Shown piece by piece: positions 14,327 through 21,987 of a stretch of DNA of 40,221 bases. Positions within the stretch are counted from its first letter, which is position 1. Each line of letters opens with the position of its first letter. The notes below the pieces were generated by a model that was not told where the DNA came from, searched no databases, and saw only the letters and a program-made list of their open reading frames with translations. The DNA is from Albidovulum sp. (lineage in GTDB: Bacteria; Pseudomonadota; Alphaproteobacteria; Rhodobacterales; Rhodobacteraceae): the NCBI GenBank assembly GCA_030837785.1, contig JAUQYA010000109.1:1-40221 (forward strand), read 5' to 3'. The position numbers and the translations under genes are program-made.

Positions 14327-15271
14327 ATGATGAAGAAATTCCTGATCTCGACCGCGCTCGCCGTCTCGGTGGCAGGCGCGGCGGCGGCCGAGAATGTCGG
14401 CGTGTCGATGGCGCTCTTCGACGACAACTTCCTGACCGTGCTGAGGAACGGCATCCAGAAATACGCCGATGACAACGGCATCGGCGTCCAGATCGAGGAC
14501 GCGCAGAACGACGTCGCCAAGCAGCTCGACCAGATCAACAACTTCATCGCGGGCGGGGTCGACGCGATCATCGTGAACCCGGTCGACACCTCGGCCACCC
14601 AGGCGATGACCGATGCCGCCGCCGCGGCGGGCGTGCCGCTCGTCTACGTCAACCGCCAGCCCGTCAACCTCGACACGCTGCCCGACAACCAGGCCTTCGT
14701 CGCCTCGAACGAGGTCGATTCCGGCACGCTCGAGACCAAGGAGATCTGCCGGCTGCTGAAGGAGGCCGGCAAGACCGAGGCCAACGCCTACATCATCATG
14801 GGCGAGCTTTCGAACCAGGCCGCGGTGCAGCGCACACAGGACATCCACGACGTGATCGACGGCCCCGACTGCGGCGTCAAGGTCAACATCCTCGACAAGC
14901 AGACCTCGAACTGGCGGCGCGACGAGGCGCAGAACCTGATGACCAACTGGCTTTCCACCGGCACGGCCTTCGATGCGGTGATCGCCAACAACGACGAAAG
15001 CGCCATCGGCGCGATCCAGGCGATGAAGGCGGCGGGCATCGACATGGCCTCGGTCATCGTCGGCGGCGTCGATGCGACGCAGGATGCGCTTGTCGCGATG
15101 CAGGCGGGCGATCTCGACGTGACGGTGTTCCAGAACGCCGCCGCCCAGGGGTCCGGCTCGCTTGATGCCGCGATCAAGCTCGCCAAGGGCGAAGCCGTCG
15201 AGCCGAAGGTCTGGGTGCCCTTCGAACTCGTGACGCCTGCCAATATCGACAACTACCTCCAGAAGAACTGA
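14327..15271 (+). CDS. sugar/inositol ABC transporter, periplasmic binding protein
   Basis: A 314-residue type-1 periplasmic binding protein (CUT2, ribose/inositol class). The signal peptide is about 1-22 (KKFLISTALAVSVAGAAAAE), cleaved near AAA-E. The mature protein begins NVGVSMALFDDNFLTVLRNG, then VQIEDAQNDVAKQLDQINNFI, IIVNPVDT, PLVYVNRQP, the hinge-region IANNDESAIGAIQAMK and VGGVDATQDAL. The substrate is most likely inositol, given the downstream genes; rhizobial homologues bind myo-inositol or rhizopine. ATG codons at 14327 and 14330 follow GGAGG, and the first is used here. The 248-bp leader carries the two LacI operator classes. It is the first gene of the main operon, with a stem-loop between it and the permease gene. 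Confidence 0.88.
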   Translation: MMKKFLISTALAVSVAGAAAAENVGVSMALFDDNFLTVLRNGIQKYADDNGIGVQIEDAQNDVAKQLDQINNFIAGGVDAIIVNPVDTSATQAMTDAAAAAGVPLVYVNRQPVNLDTLPDNQAFVASNEVDSGTLETKEICRLLKEAGKTEANAYIIMGELSNQAAVQRTQDIHDVIDGPDCGVKVNILDKQTSNWRRDEAQNLMTNWLSTGTAFDAVIANNDESAIGAIQAMKAAGIDMASVIVGGVDATQDALVAMQAGDLDVTVFQNAAAQGSGSLDAAIKLAKGEAVEPKVWVPFELVTPANIDNYLQKN

Positions 15272-15289
15272 TCCCCAGGGGACCACGTC

Positions 15290-15311
15290 GGGGTGGCGCC
15301 AGCGCCGCCCC
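15290..15311 (+). terminator. intercistronic stem-loop after the binding-protein gene
   Basis: GGGGTGGCGC (15290-15299) pairs with GCGCCGCCCC (15302-15311) with one G-U pair and a very small loop. No T run follows. In binding-protein operons such hairpins commonly protect the upstream message and lower permease expression, so this is probably a partial terminator or mRNA-stabilising element. Confidence 0.55.
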
Positions 15312-15388
15312 GCCGGCCCGGGCGCGAAGGCGGCCCTCCGCCACGCGAACGCCCGTTCACCGAAGGCCGAAACGAAAGGTGACATTTC

Positions 15389-16462
15389 ATGGCACAAGCG
15401 ACCCACGGCATCGGGGGCCTGACCTACGATCCGGCCAAGAAGGCGCGCCCGCCGGAACTCAACGTCTTCATCGCCCTGATCCTGATCGTCGTGGCCTTCG
15501 AAGCCATCGGGCGTCTCTTCATCGGCGACAGTTTCCTGTTCAACACGCGGCCCAATGTCGATGCGATCTTCAACTGGGCGCGGCTGAACATCATCATCCT
15601 TCAGGTCTCCATCGTCGGCATCATCGCCGTCGGCGTGACCCAGGTGATCCTGACCGGCGGCATCGACCTGTCCTCGGGCTCGGTCGTCGGCGCCACAGCG
15701 ATGATCACCATGAGCTTCGCGCAGACCGCGCTGGTCAACGGCAACCCCAACCCGAAGGCGATCTTCGGCGACTGGGCGATGGACCTGCCGGTGATCGTTC
15801 CGATCGCCGTGGGGCTCGGCTGCGGGCTGGCGGCCGGGCTCGTCAACGGCGTGCTCATCGCCTACACGCGGATTCCGCCCTTCATCGCCACGCTCGGCAT
15901 GATGGTCTTCGCCCGCGGCCTCAGCCGCTGGTGGTCGAACGGCAACCCGATCTCGGTCCCGACCGAAGGCTATGCCGCCATCGGCAAGGGGATGACGCCG
16001 GTCCTCATCTTCGTGCTGCTGGCGGTGCTCTTCCACCTGATCCTGACCTACACGGTCTACGGCAAGCATACCTACGCGATCGGCTCGAACGAGGACGCGG
16101 CGCGGATGTCGGGGATCAAGGTCGATCGCCACAAGGTGCTGGTCTACTCGATCGCCGGCATCCTGGCGGCGGTGGCCGCGATCGTGCTGAGTTCCAAGAA
16201 CCTGACGGCGCAGGCCGGCATGGGGATCATGTACGAGCTTGACGCCATCGCGATGGCGGTGATCGGGGGCATCTCGCTGAAGGGCGGGCGCGGCTCGATC
16301 CTCGGCACGGTGCTCGGCGCGCTGATCTTCGGGGTGATCATCTCCGGCTTCACCTTCGTCAAGCTCGACGCCTACTACCAGGAGATGGTGAAGGGCGTGA
16401 TCATCGTCGGCGCCGTGGTGCTCGACCAGTGGCGGCAGCGCCGGTCCGTCGGGCGGAACTAG
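15389..16462 (+). CDS. sugar/inositol ABC transporter, permease
   Basis: A 357-residue inner-membrane protein of the CUT2 permease family (RbsC-like) with about nine or ten hydrophobic helices. Diagnostic segments are ILTGGIDLSSGSVVG (the family signature after helix 2-3), IPPFIATLGMMVFARGLS, and YAIGSNEDAARMSGIKVDRHK, which is the coupling-helix EAA-like loop contacting the ATPase. It forms the channel through which inositol delivered by the binding protein enters the cytoplasm. The start at 15389 has AAAGGTGA upstream. Eleven bases separate its stop from the ATPase gene. The order binding protein, permease, ATPase is that of the Sinorhizobium fructose (Frc) system, unlike the ATPase-first E. 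coli ribose order. Confidence 0.92.
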   Translation: MAQATHGIGGLTYDPAKKARPPELNVFIALILIVVAFEAIGRLFIGDSFLFNTRPNVDAIFNWARLNIIILQVSIVGIIAVGVTQVILTGGIDLSSGSVVGATAMITMSFAQTALVNGNPNPKAIFGDWAMDLPVIVPIAVGLGCGLAAGLVNGVLIAYTRIPPFIATLGMMVFARGLSRWWSNGNPISVPTEGYAAIGKGMTPVLIFVLLAVLFHLILTYTVYGKHTYAIGSNEDAARMSGIKVDRHKVLVYSIAGILAAVAAIVLSSKNLTAQAGMGIMYELDAIAMAVIGGISLKGGRGSILGTVLGALIFGVIISGFTFVKLDAYYQEMVKGVIIVGAVVLDQWRQRRSVGRN

Positions 16463-16473
16463 GGAGGCGGGAG

Positions 16474-17268
16474 ATGACCGAGCTGAAGCTGCACGACATG
16501 GGTGACATCGTCCTGGAGACGCGCGACCTGACCAAGCACTACGGCGGGGTCCACGCGCTCGACGGCGCCAACTTCATCCTGCGCAAGGGCGAGCATGTGG
16601 CGATCATGGGCGACAACGGGGCGGGCAAGTCCACCTTCGTGCGCCAGATCACCGCGGTCGAACAGCGCACGCGGGGCGAGGTCATCTTCGACGGCCGCGC
16701 GGTGAATTTCGCCGGGCCGCTGGAGGCGCGCGAGGCCGGCATCGAGACGGTGTTCCAGAACCTCGCGCTGGCCGACGATCTCGATGTGCCGTCGAACCTG
16801 TTCCTCGGGCGGGAAAAGGTGCTCTTCAACCTCGGGCCGTTCTCGATCCTCGACCGCAGGGCGATGCGCGAGGCGACGATGCGCGGGCTGGAGAAGACCG
16901 GGGTGAAGATCCCCAACATCCTCAACACGATCCGCAACATGTCGGGCGGGCAGCGGCAATGCGTGGCGATCGCGCGGACCGCGGCCTTCCATTCGAAGCT
17001 GACGATCATGGACGAACCCACCGCCGCCCTCGGTGTGCAGGAAACCGCGCAGGTGGAAAACATCATCCGCACGCTGAAGGGCCAGGGCGAACCGCTGATC
17101 CTCATCAGCCACAACATGCGGCAGGTCTTCGACCTGATGGACCGGATCGTGGTGTTCCGGCGCGGCCGGATCTGCGCCAACCTCGACGTCGCGGAGACCA
17201 ATCCCGAAGACGTCGTGGCCTATATCACCGGCGCCAGAACCGGCGCGGAATATGCCGACGTGGCCTGA
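16474..17268 (+). CDS. sugar/inositol ABC transporter, single-domain ATPase
   Basis: A 264-residue ATP-binding subunit with Walker A GDNGAGKST (46-54), ABC signature MSGGQRQ (156-162), Walker B LTIMDEP (176-182) and switch His213. RbsA and XylG of this transporter class have two fused ATPase domains (about 500 residues). This protein has one, as in FrcA, and must act as a homodimer. The signature starts MSGG rather than LSGG, which is common in this class. The start at 16474 has GGAGGCGGGAG before it. It provides the energy for uptake together with the two preceding genes. Confidence 0.9.
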   Translation: MTELKLHDMGDIVLETRDLTKHYGGVHALDGANFILRKGEHVAIMGDNGAGKSTFVRQITAVEQRTRGEVIFDGRAVNFAGPLEAREAGIETVFQNLALADDLDVPSNLFLGREKVLFNLGPFSILDRRAMREATMRGLEKTGVKIPNILNTIRNMSGGQRQCVAIARTAAFHSKLTIMDEPTAALGVQETAQVENIIRTLKGQGEPLILISHNMRQVFDLMDRIVVFRRGRICANLDVAETNPEDVVAYITGARTGAEYADVA

Positions 17269-17294
17269 CCGGCCGCCCCGAAAGGACCGACCCG

Positions 17295-18194
17295 ATGAAG
17301 ATAGCGCTTGATCCCTTCATGCACCGCCACCTGAGCCTTGAGGAACTGCCCTTCAAGGTGAAGGAACTGGGCTACGACTGGATCGAACTCTCCCCCCGCG
17401 GCGACTTCCTCGAATGGTTCAAGGCGCCGCGCGTCTTTCCCGAACGCATCAAGGCCTTCAGGCGCGCGCTGAAGGGGGCGGGCGTCGGCATCGCCAGCCT
17501 TCTGCCGATGTACCGCTGGGCCTCGAACGACGAGGTCGAGCGCCTGGCGGCGGTAAAGCACTGGAAGCGCGCCATCGAGATCGCGGTGGAGCTGGGCGTC
17601 GACACGATGAATTCGGAGTTCGGCCGCGGCCCGCATCCCGACAGGGGCTCCTGCTACTGCTGCCATACCGGAGCGATGATCGAGGCCTGCGAGGACGCCT
17701 GGTGGCGGTCGATGGAGGAGCTTGTGCCGATCCTCGAGCGCGAGGGCATCCAGCTCAACATCGAGCCGCATCCCGAGGACTGGTGCGAGACGATCCAGCC
17801 GGCGCTCGACATCATCCGCACGGTGAACTCGAAGAACGTGCGCTTCCTCTACTGCGCCCCGCACACCTTCTACTTCGGCGACGACACGCGCGCGATGCTG
17901 CTGGAAGCGCGGGACGTTCTGGCCCATGTCCATGTCGGCGACACCTTCAACCACAAGGCCTCGTCGGGCCTGCGCTACATCCTGAACCCGCCGGGCACGC
18001 AGGCGCGCGTTCACCAGCACCTCAACATCGGCCAGGGCGAGGTGCCCTGGGACGACTTCTTCGGCACGCTGCACGAGATCGGCTTCGACGGGATCATGAC
18101 CGCCTGCGTCTTCGCCTGGGAGGACAGGGCCGACGAGTCGGGGCGCTTCATGCGCGCCGAGATGCAACGCCACATCGACAAGTTCTGGAAATAA
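17295..18194 (+). CDS. iolH: IolH-like TIM-barrel protein
   Basis: A 299-residue xylose-isomerase-like TIM-barrel protein beginning MKIALDPFMHRHLSLEELPFK. Its strand-end motifs are typical of the IolH group found in inositol clusters: IELSPRGDF, SLLPMYRWAS, MNSEFGRG, LNIEPHPEDW, FLYCAPHTFYFGDD, VHVGDTFNH and NPPGTQARVHQHLNIGQGEV. Its precise reaction is not established, and a keto-inositol or inositol-phosphate intermediate is likely. A cysteine-dense loop (GSCYCCHTGAMIEAC, about 117-131) could bind a metal or form disulfides. The start at 17295 follows AAAGGACCG, and the next gene begins 10 bp after its stop. I am sure of the fold, fairly sure of the IolH grouping. Confidence 0.78.
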   Translation: MKIALDPFMHRHLSLEELPFKVKELGYDWIELSPRGDFLEWFKAPRVFPERIKAFRRALKGAGVGIASLLPMYRWASNDEVERLAAVKHWKRAIEIAVELGVDTMNSEFGRGPHPDRGSCYCCHTGAMIEACEDAWWRSMEELVPILEREGIQLNIEPHPEDWCETIQPALDIIRTVNSKNVRFLYCAPHTFYFGDDTRAMLLEARDVLAHVHVGDTFNHKASSGLRYILNPPGTQARVHQHLNIGQGEVPWDDFFGTLHEIGFDGIMTACVFAWEDRADESGRFMRAEMQRHIDKFWK

Positions 18195-18204
18195 GGGTCG
18201 GGAA

Positions 18205-19215
18205 ATGACTGTCAGGATCGGGGTTATCGGCACGGGCGCCATCGGGCGGGACCACGCCCGGCGCATTCAGACCGTGCTCGCGGGCGGCGAGATCGTCGCG
18301 CTTTCGGACGTGAACCGCGCCTCGGCCGAAGCGGTGCGCGCCGAGATCGCGCCCCAGGCGCAGGTCTTTGCCACCGGCGAGGACCTCATCGCCAGCGCCT
18401 CCGTCGATGCCGTGCTCGTCACCTCCTGGGGCACGACACACGAACAATACGTGCTGGCCGCCATCGCCGCGGCCAAGCCCTGCTTCTGCGAGAAACCGCT
18501 GGCCACCACGGCGGCGGGGGCGAAGCGGATCGTCGATGCCGAGGTGGCGCACGGCAGGCGGCTGGTGCAGGTGGGCTTCATGCGCCGCTACGACGCGGGC
18601 TATGTCGCGCTGAAAGAGGCGGTGAAGCGCCACACCGGCGCACCGATCATGGTCCATGCCGCCCACCGCAACCCGACCGTGCCCGAGGCCTACGTCACGC
18701 CGATGGCGATCCATGACACGCTGATCCACGAGATCGACGTGTTCCGCTGGCTTCTGGACGACGACTACGTCTCGGCCCGGGTGATCTTCCCGAGGAAGGC
18801 GGCGCGGTCGCACGGCAAGCTCCGTGACCCGCAGATCGTTGTCCTGGAGACGGCGAAGGGCGTGGTGATCGACGTCGAGATCTTCGTCAACTGCCACTAT
18901 GGCTACGACATTCAGTGCGAGGTGGTGGGCGAGGACGGGATCGCCCGGCTGCCCGAGCCGATGGCGGTCCGGATGCGGCTGGGCGCGAAGCTGCAAAACG
19001 ACATCCTGACCGACTGGAAGGACCGCTTCGTCGCCTCCTACGATGTGGAGTTGCAGGATTTCCTCAAGGCCGCAGCGCGGGGCACCGCTGCGGGCCCGAC
19101 CTCGTGGGACGGCTACATGGCGGCCGTCACCTCCGACGCCTGCGTCGCGGCGCAGGAGAAGGCGGGCGAGGCCGTCGCCATTCCCCATCCCGCCCGCCCC
19201 GCCCTCTACGCCTGA
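18205..19215 (+). CDS. iolG: inositol 2-dehydrogenase (Gfo/Idh/MocA)
   Basis: A 336-residue NAD-dependent dehydrogenase with the Rossmann motif GTGAIGRDHARR (9-20), Lys97 in FCEKPLATT, GFMRRYDAGY (124-133) and Asp171/His175 in IHDTLIHEIDVFRW. These are IolG hallmarks. The enzyme oxidises inositol at a ring hydroxyl to the keto form (inosose), the first cytoplasmic step of the pathway whose next enzymes (IolE, IolD, IolB, IolC) lie downstream in the same operon. It is the most likely housekeeping inositol dehydrogenase here, with the copy at 9706 as an alternative or stereoisomer-specific partner. It starts 10 bp after the IolH-like gene. Confidence 0.9.
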   Translation: MTVRIGVIGTGAIGRDHARRIQTVLAGGEIVALSDVNRASAEAVRAEIAPQAQVFATGEDLIASASVDAVLVTSWGTTHEQYVLAAIAAAKPCFCEKPLATTAAGAKRIVDAEVAHGRRLVQVGFMRRYDAGYVALKEAVKRHTGAPIMVHAAHRNPTVPEAYVTPMAIHDTLIHEIDVFRWLLDDDYVSARVIFPRKAARSHGKLRDPQIVVLETAKGVVIDVEIFVNCHYGYDIQCEVVGEDGIARLPEPMAVRMRLGAKLQNDILTDWKDRFVASYDVELQDFLKAAARGTAAGPTSWDGYMAAVTSDACVAAQEKAGEAVAIPHPARPALYA

Positions 19216-19224
19216 GGTGACCCG

Positions 19225-20010
19225 ATGCGCTTTGCCATGAACCACATTGCCGCGCCGAAGCTGGCGCTGCCGGAGTTCTTCGCGATGGCCCGGCGGCTCG
19301 GAGCGACCGAGGTCGAGATCAGGAACGACCTTCCCGATGTCCTCGGCGCGTGGAAGGCCGCCGAGGTGAAGGAAGCGGCCGCGGATGCGGGCGTCACCAT
19401 CCTGTCGATCAACGCGCTCTATCCCTTCAACGTCTGGAAGGACGACCTGCCCGCGAAGGCCGAGCGGATGGCCGACTATGCCGCCGAGGCGGGGGTAAAG
19501 GCGCTGGTGATGTGCCCCCTGAACGAAGGCACGCCGGTCGGCCATTCCGAGGTCGTCGCGGCGCTTGAATCGATGGCGCCGATCCTCAGGGCGAGGGGGC
19601 TCACAGGGCTGGTCGAGCCCCTCGGCTTTCCGGTCTCGTCGATGCGAACCAAGCGCGAGGCCATCGCCGCGATCGAGGAGGCGGCGGGATGGGATGTCTT
19701 CCGGCTCCTCCACGACACGTTCCACCACCATCTCTCGGGCGAGACGGAAATCTACCCGCGCCGCACCGCGCTCGTGCACGTCTCGGGCGTGACCGACCCC
19801 GCCCTGGCGGTGGCCGACATGCTCGATGCGCACCGGGTGCTGGTGGATGCGGGTGACCGGCTGGAGAATGTCGCCCAGATCAGGGCGCTTCTGGCCGCGG
19901 GCTATGACGGGCCTTTCAGCTTCGAGCCCTTCGCCCCCGAGGTGCACGGCCTGCCCGACCCGGAGGCGGCGTTGCGGGCCAGCATGGACCATGTCGCGGC
20001 ACATGTCTGA
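19225..20010 (+). CDS. iolI: IolI-like TIM-barrel isomerase
   Basis: A 261-residue TIM-barrel protein of the xylose-isomerase-like superfamily. Motifs resemble IolI: an N-terminal MRFAMNHIAAPKL, GATEVEIRNDLPDV, ILSINALYPFNVW, VEPLGFPVSSMR, FRLLHDTFHHHLSG with the metal-binding Asp and His residues, VHVSGV and FSFEPFAPEV. IolI interconverts keto-inositols (2-keto-myo-inositol and 1-keto-D-chiro-inositol), which would let the operon use D-chiro-inositol. It is nine bases downstream of iolG. A hairpin (GGGCGCC-AC-GGCGCCC, 20018-20033) lies in the 66-bp gap before iolC. Confidence 0.78.
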   Translation: MRFAMNHIAAPKLALPEFFAMARRLGATEVEIRNDLPDVLGAWKAAEVKEAAADAGVTILSINALYPFNVWKDDLPAKAERMADYAAEAGVKALVMCPLNEGTPVGHSEVVAALESMAPILRARGLTGLVEPLGFPVSSMRTKREAIAAIEEAAGWDVFRLLHDTFHHHLSGETEIYPRRTALVHVSGVTDPALAVADMLDAHRVLVDAGDRLENVAQIRALLAAGYDGPFSFEPFAPEVHGLPDPEAALRASMDHVAAHV

Positions 20011-20017
20011 GTCCTCC

Positions 20018-20033
20018 GGGCGCCACGGCGCCC
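20018..20033 (+). terminator. intercistronic hairpin between iolI and iolC
   Basis: Perfect 7-bp arms GGGCGCC and GGCGCCC are separated by AC, with no T run after them. It is more likely an RNA-processing or pausing hairpin than a full terminator, since iolC follows with a strong AAGGAAGGAG ribosome binding site. Confidence 0.45.
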
Positions 20034-20076
20034 GCACCCCACCGCAGCCCCCGGGGCAAGAAGGAAGGAGACGGGC

Positions 20077-21987
20077 ATGAAGACGCTGGATGTCATCACC
20101 ATCGGCCGTGCGGGCGTCGACCTTTACGGGGCGCAGGTGGGCGGGCGGCTCGAGGACATGGGGTCGTTTCGCAAGTACATCGGCGGAAGCCCCACCAACA
20201 TCGCCTGCGGCACGGCGCGGCTGGGGCTGCGCTCGGCCCTGGTCACGCGGGTCGGCGACGAGCACATGGGGCGCTTCATCCGCGAGGAACTGCTGCGCGA
20301 AGGTGTCGATGTGCGGGGCGTCAAGACCGATCCCGAACGGCTGACGGCGCTGGTCATCCTCGGCATCCGCGACGCGGAGAGCTTTCCGCTGATCTTCTAC
20401 CGCGAGAACTGCGCCGACATGGCGCTGTCGGAGGACGACATCGACGAGGGCTTCATCGCCGAGGCGCGGTCGGTGCTGGCGACGGGGACGCATCTTTCCC
20501 ATCCTCGGACCGAGGCGGCGGTGCTGAAGGCGCTCGGGCTGGCGCGGCAGCACGGGGCCAAGACCGCGCTCGACATCGACTACCGGCCGAACCTCTGGGG
20601 CGTGGCGGGGCATGGCGCGGGCGAAAGCCGCTTCGTCGAAAGCGCCAAGGTTACCGCCAAGCTGCAATCGACGCTGCATCTCTTCGACCTGATCGTCGGC
20701 ACCGAGGAGGAATTCCACATCGCCGGCGGCTCGACCGACACGCTCGCGGCGCTGAGGGCGGTGCGCGCGGTGACCCCCGCCGTTCTCGTCTGCAAGCGGG
20801 GCGCGAGGGGCGCGGTGGCCTTCGAAGGCGCAATCCCCGCAAGCCTCGACGGGGGCCAGACCGGCCCGGGCTTCCCGATCGAGGTGTTCAACGTGCTGGG
20901 CGCCGGCGACGGGTTCTTCTCGGGGCTTCTCAAGGGCTGGCTCGACGGCGAAGGCTGGCCGAAGGCGCTGGAATACGCCAATGCCTGCGGCGCCTTCGCG
21001 GTCTCGCGCCACGGCTGCACGCCCGCCTATCCCTCGCTGGCGGAGCTTGAATTCTTCCTTGGCCGCGGGGTGGTCCGCCCCGACCTCAGGAACGATGCGG
21101 CGCTCTCGCAGGTGCACTGGTCGACGACCCGCAGGGGCGACTGGCCGGAGGCGCGGATCTTCGCCTTCGACCACCGGATGCAGTTCGAGGAGATGGCGGG
21201 CTACACGCCGGCGAAGGGGGCTGCGTTCAAGGAGCTTTGCCTGAAGGCCGCGCTCCGGGTGCAGGCGGGGCGGCCCGGCTACGGCATCCTCTGCGACAGC
21301 CGCATCGGCCGGCGCGCGCTTCACGCCGCCTCCGGCACCGGGCTCTGGATCGGCCGGCCCTGCGAATGGCCGGGCTCGCGGCCGCTCGCGCTCGAGCCCG
21401 AACTTGGCCCCGACTGCGGCGGGCTGGAGGAATGGGCGCGCGAGAACGTGGTGAAGGTGCTGTGCTTCTGCCACCCTGACGATGCGCCCGAACTCTGGGC
21501 CGCGCAGGAGCAGACGGTGAAGCGGCTCTTCACCGCGGCGCGGCGCAACGATCTGGAATTCCTGCTGGAGGTCATTCCCTCGAAGGTCGGGCCGGTCGAT
21601 GACATGACCACCGCGACGCTGATCGGCCGGTTCTACGCCGCCGGCGTCTTCCCCGACTGGTGGAAGCTCGAGCCGATGAGGACGCGGGCCGCCTGGGCCA
21701 ACGCCATCGCCGCGATCGAGAGGCACGACTCCCACACCCGCGGGATCGTGGTGCTCGGGCTCGACGCGCCGGAGGCGCAACTGGCGGCCTCCTTCGAGGT
21801 GGCGGCCGGATTCGGCCTGGTGAAGGGCTTCGCGGTCGGGCGGACGATCTTCGGCGACGTGGCGCGCGGCTGGATGGCGGGCGACCTCGCCGACGCCGAG
21901 GCGGTGGCCGAGATGGCCGGGCGCTACGCGCGGCTGTGCGAGATCTGGGACAGGGCGCGGGCAGCCGCGCGGGAGAAGGCAGCATGA
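20077..21987 (+). CDS. iolC: bifunctional IolC: 5-dehydro-2-deoxygluconokinase fused to DUF2090 aldolase-like domain
   Basis: A 636-residue fusion. Residues 1 to about 325 form a PfkB sugar kinase, with the GGSPTNIA motif at 37-44 and GAGDGFFSGLL with catalytic base Asp278. It phosphorylates 5-dehydro-2-deoxy-D-gluconate. From about 345 to the end is the DUF2090 domain (FAFDHRMQFEEMAGY, GILCDSRIGRRAL, FLLEVIPSK, GFAVGRTIFG), related to tagatose/fructose-bisphosphate-type aldolases. It is thought to cleave the phosphorylated product to dihydroxyacetone phosphate and malonate semialdehyde. This fusion is usual in alphaproteobacteria and explains why no separate iolJ is seen. The start has AAGGAAGGAG upstream, and the stop overlaps the iolD start (ATGA). 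Confidence 0.95.
   Translation: MKTLDVITIGRAGVDLYGAQVGGRLEDMGSFRKYIGGSPTNIACGTARLGLRSALVTRVGDEHMGRFIREELLREGVDVRGVKTDPERLTALVILGIRDAESFPLIFYRENCADMALSEDDIDEGFIAEARSVLATGTHLSHPRTEAAVLKALGLARQHGAKTALDIDYRPNLWGVAGHGAGESRFVESAKVTAKLQSTLHLFDLIVGTEEEFHIAGGSTDTLAALRAVRAVTPAVLVCKRGARGAVAFEGAIPASLDGGQTGPGFPIEVFNVLGAGDGFFSGLLKGWLDGEGWPKALEYANACGAFAVSRHGCTPAYPSLAELEFFLGRGVVRPDLRNDAALSQVHWSTTRRGDWPEARIFAFDHRMQFEEMAGYTPAKGAAFKELCLKAALRVQAGRPGYGILCDSRIGRRALHAASGTGLWIGRPCEWPGSRPLALEPELGPDCGGLEEWARENVVKVLCFCHPDDAPELWAAQEQTVKRLFTAARRNDLEFLLEVIPSKVGPVDDMTTATLIGRFYAAGVFPDWWKLEPMRTRAAWANAIAAIERHDSHTRGIVVLGLDAPEAQLAASFEVAAGFGLVKGFAVGRTIFGDVARGWMAGDLADAEAVAEMAGRYARLCEIWDRARAAAREKAA

Noticed and set aside
18148..21780. 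A very long open frame on the minus strand across iolG, iolI and iolC (over 1200 codons).
   Set aside because: Long antisense frames are expected in GC-rich coding DNA. It has no domain similarity, low-complexity composition (His/Arg/Gly/Ala-rich) and opposes three well-recognised genes.
20077..21987. The IolC/DUF2090 fusion as a new gene fusion.
   Set aside because: The fusion is common in alphaproteobacterial inositol clusters, so it is expected and not novel.
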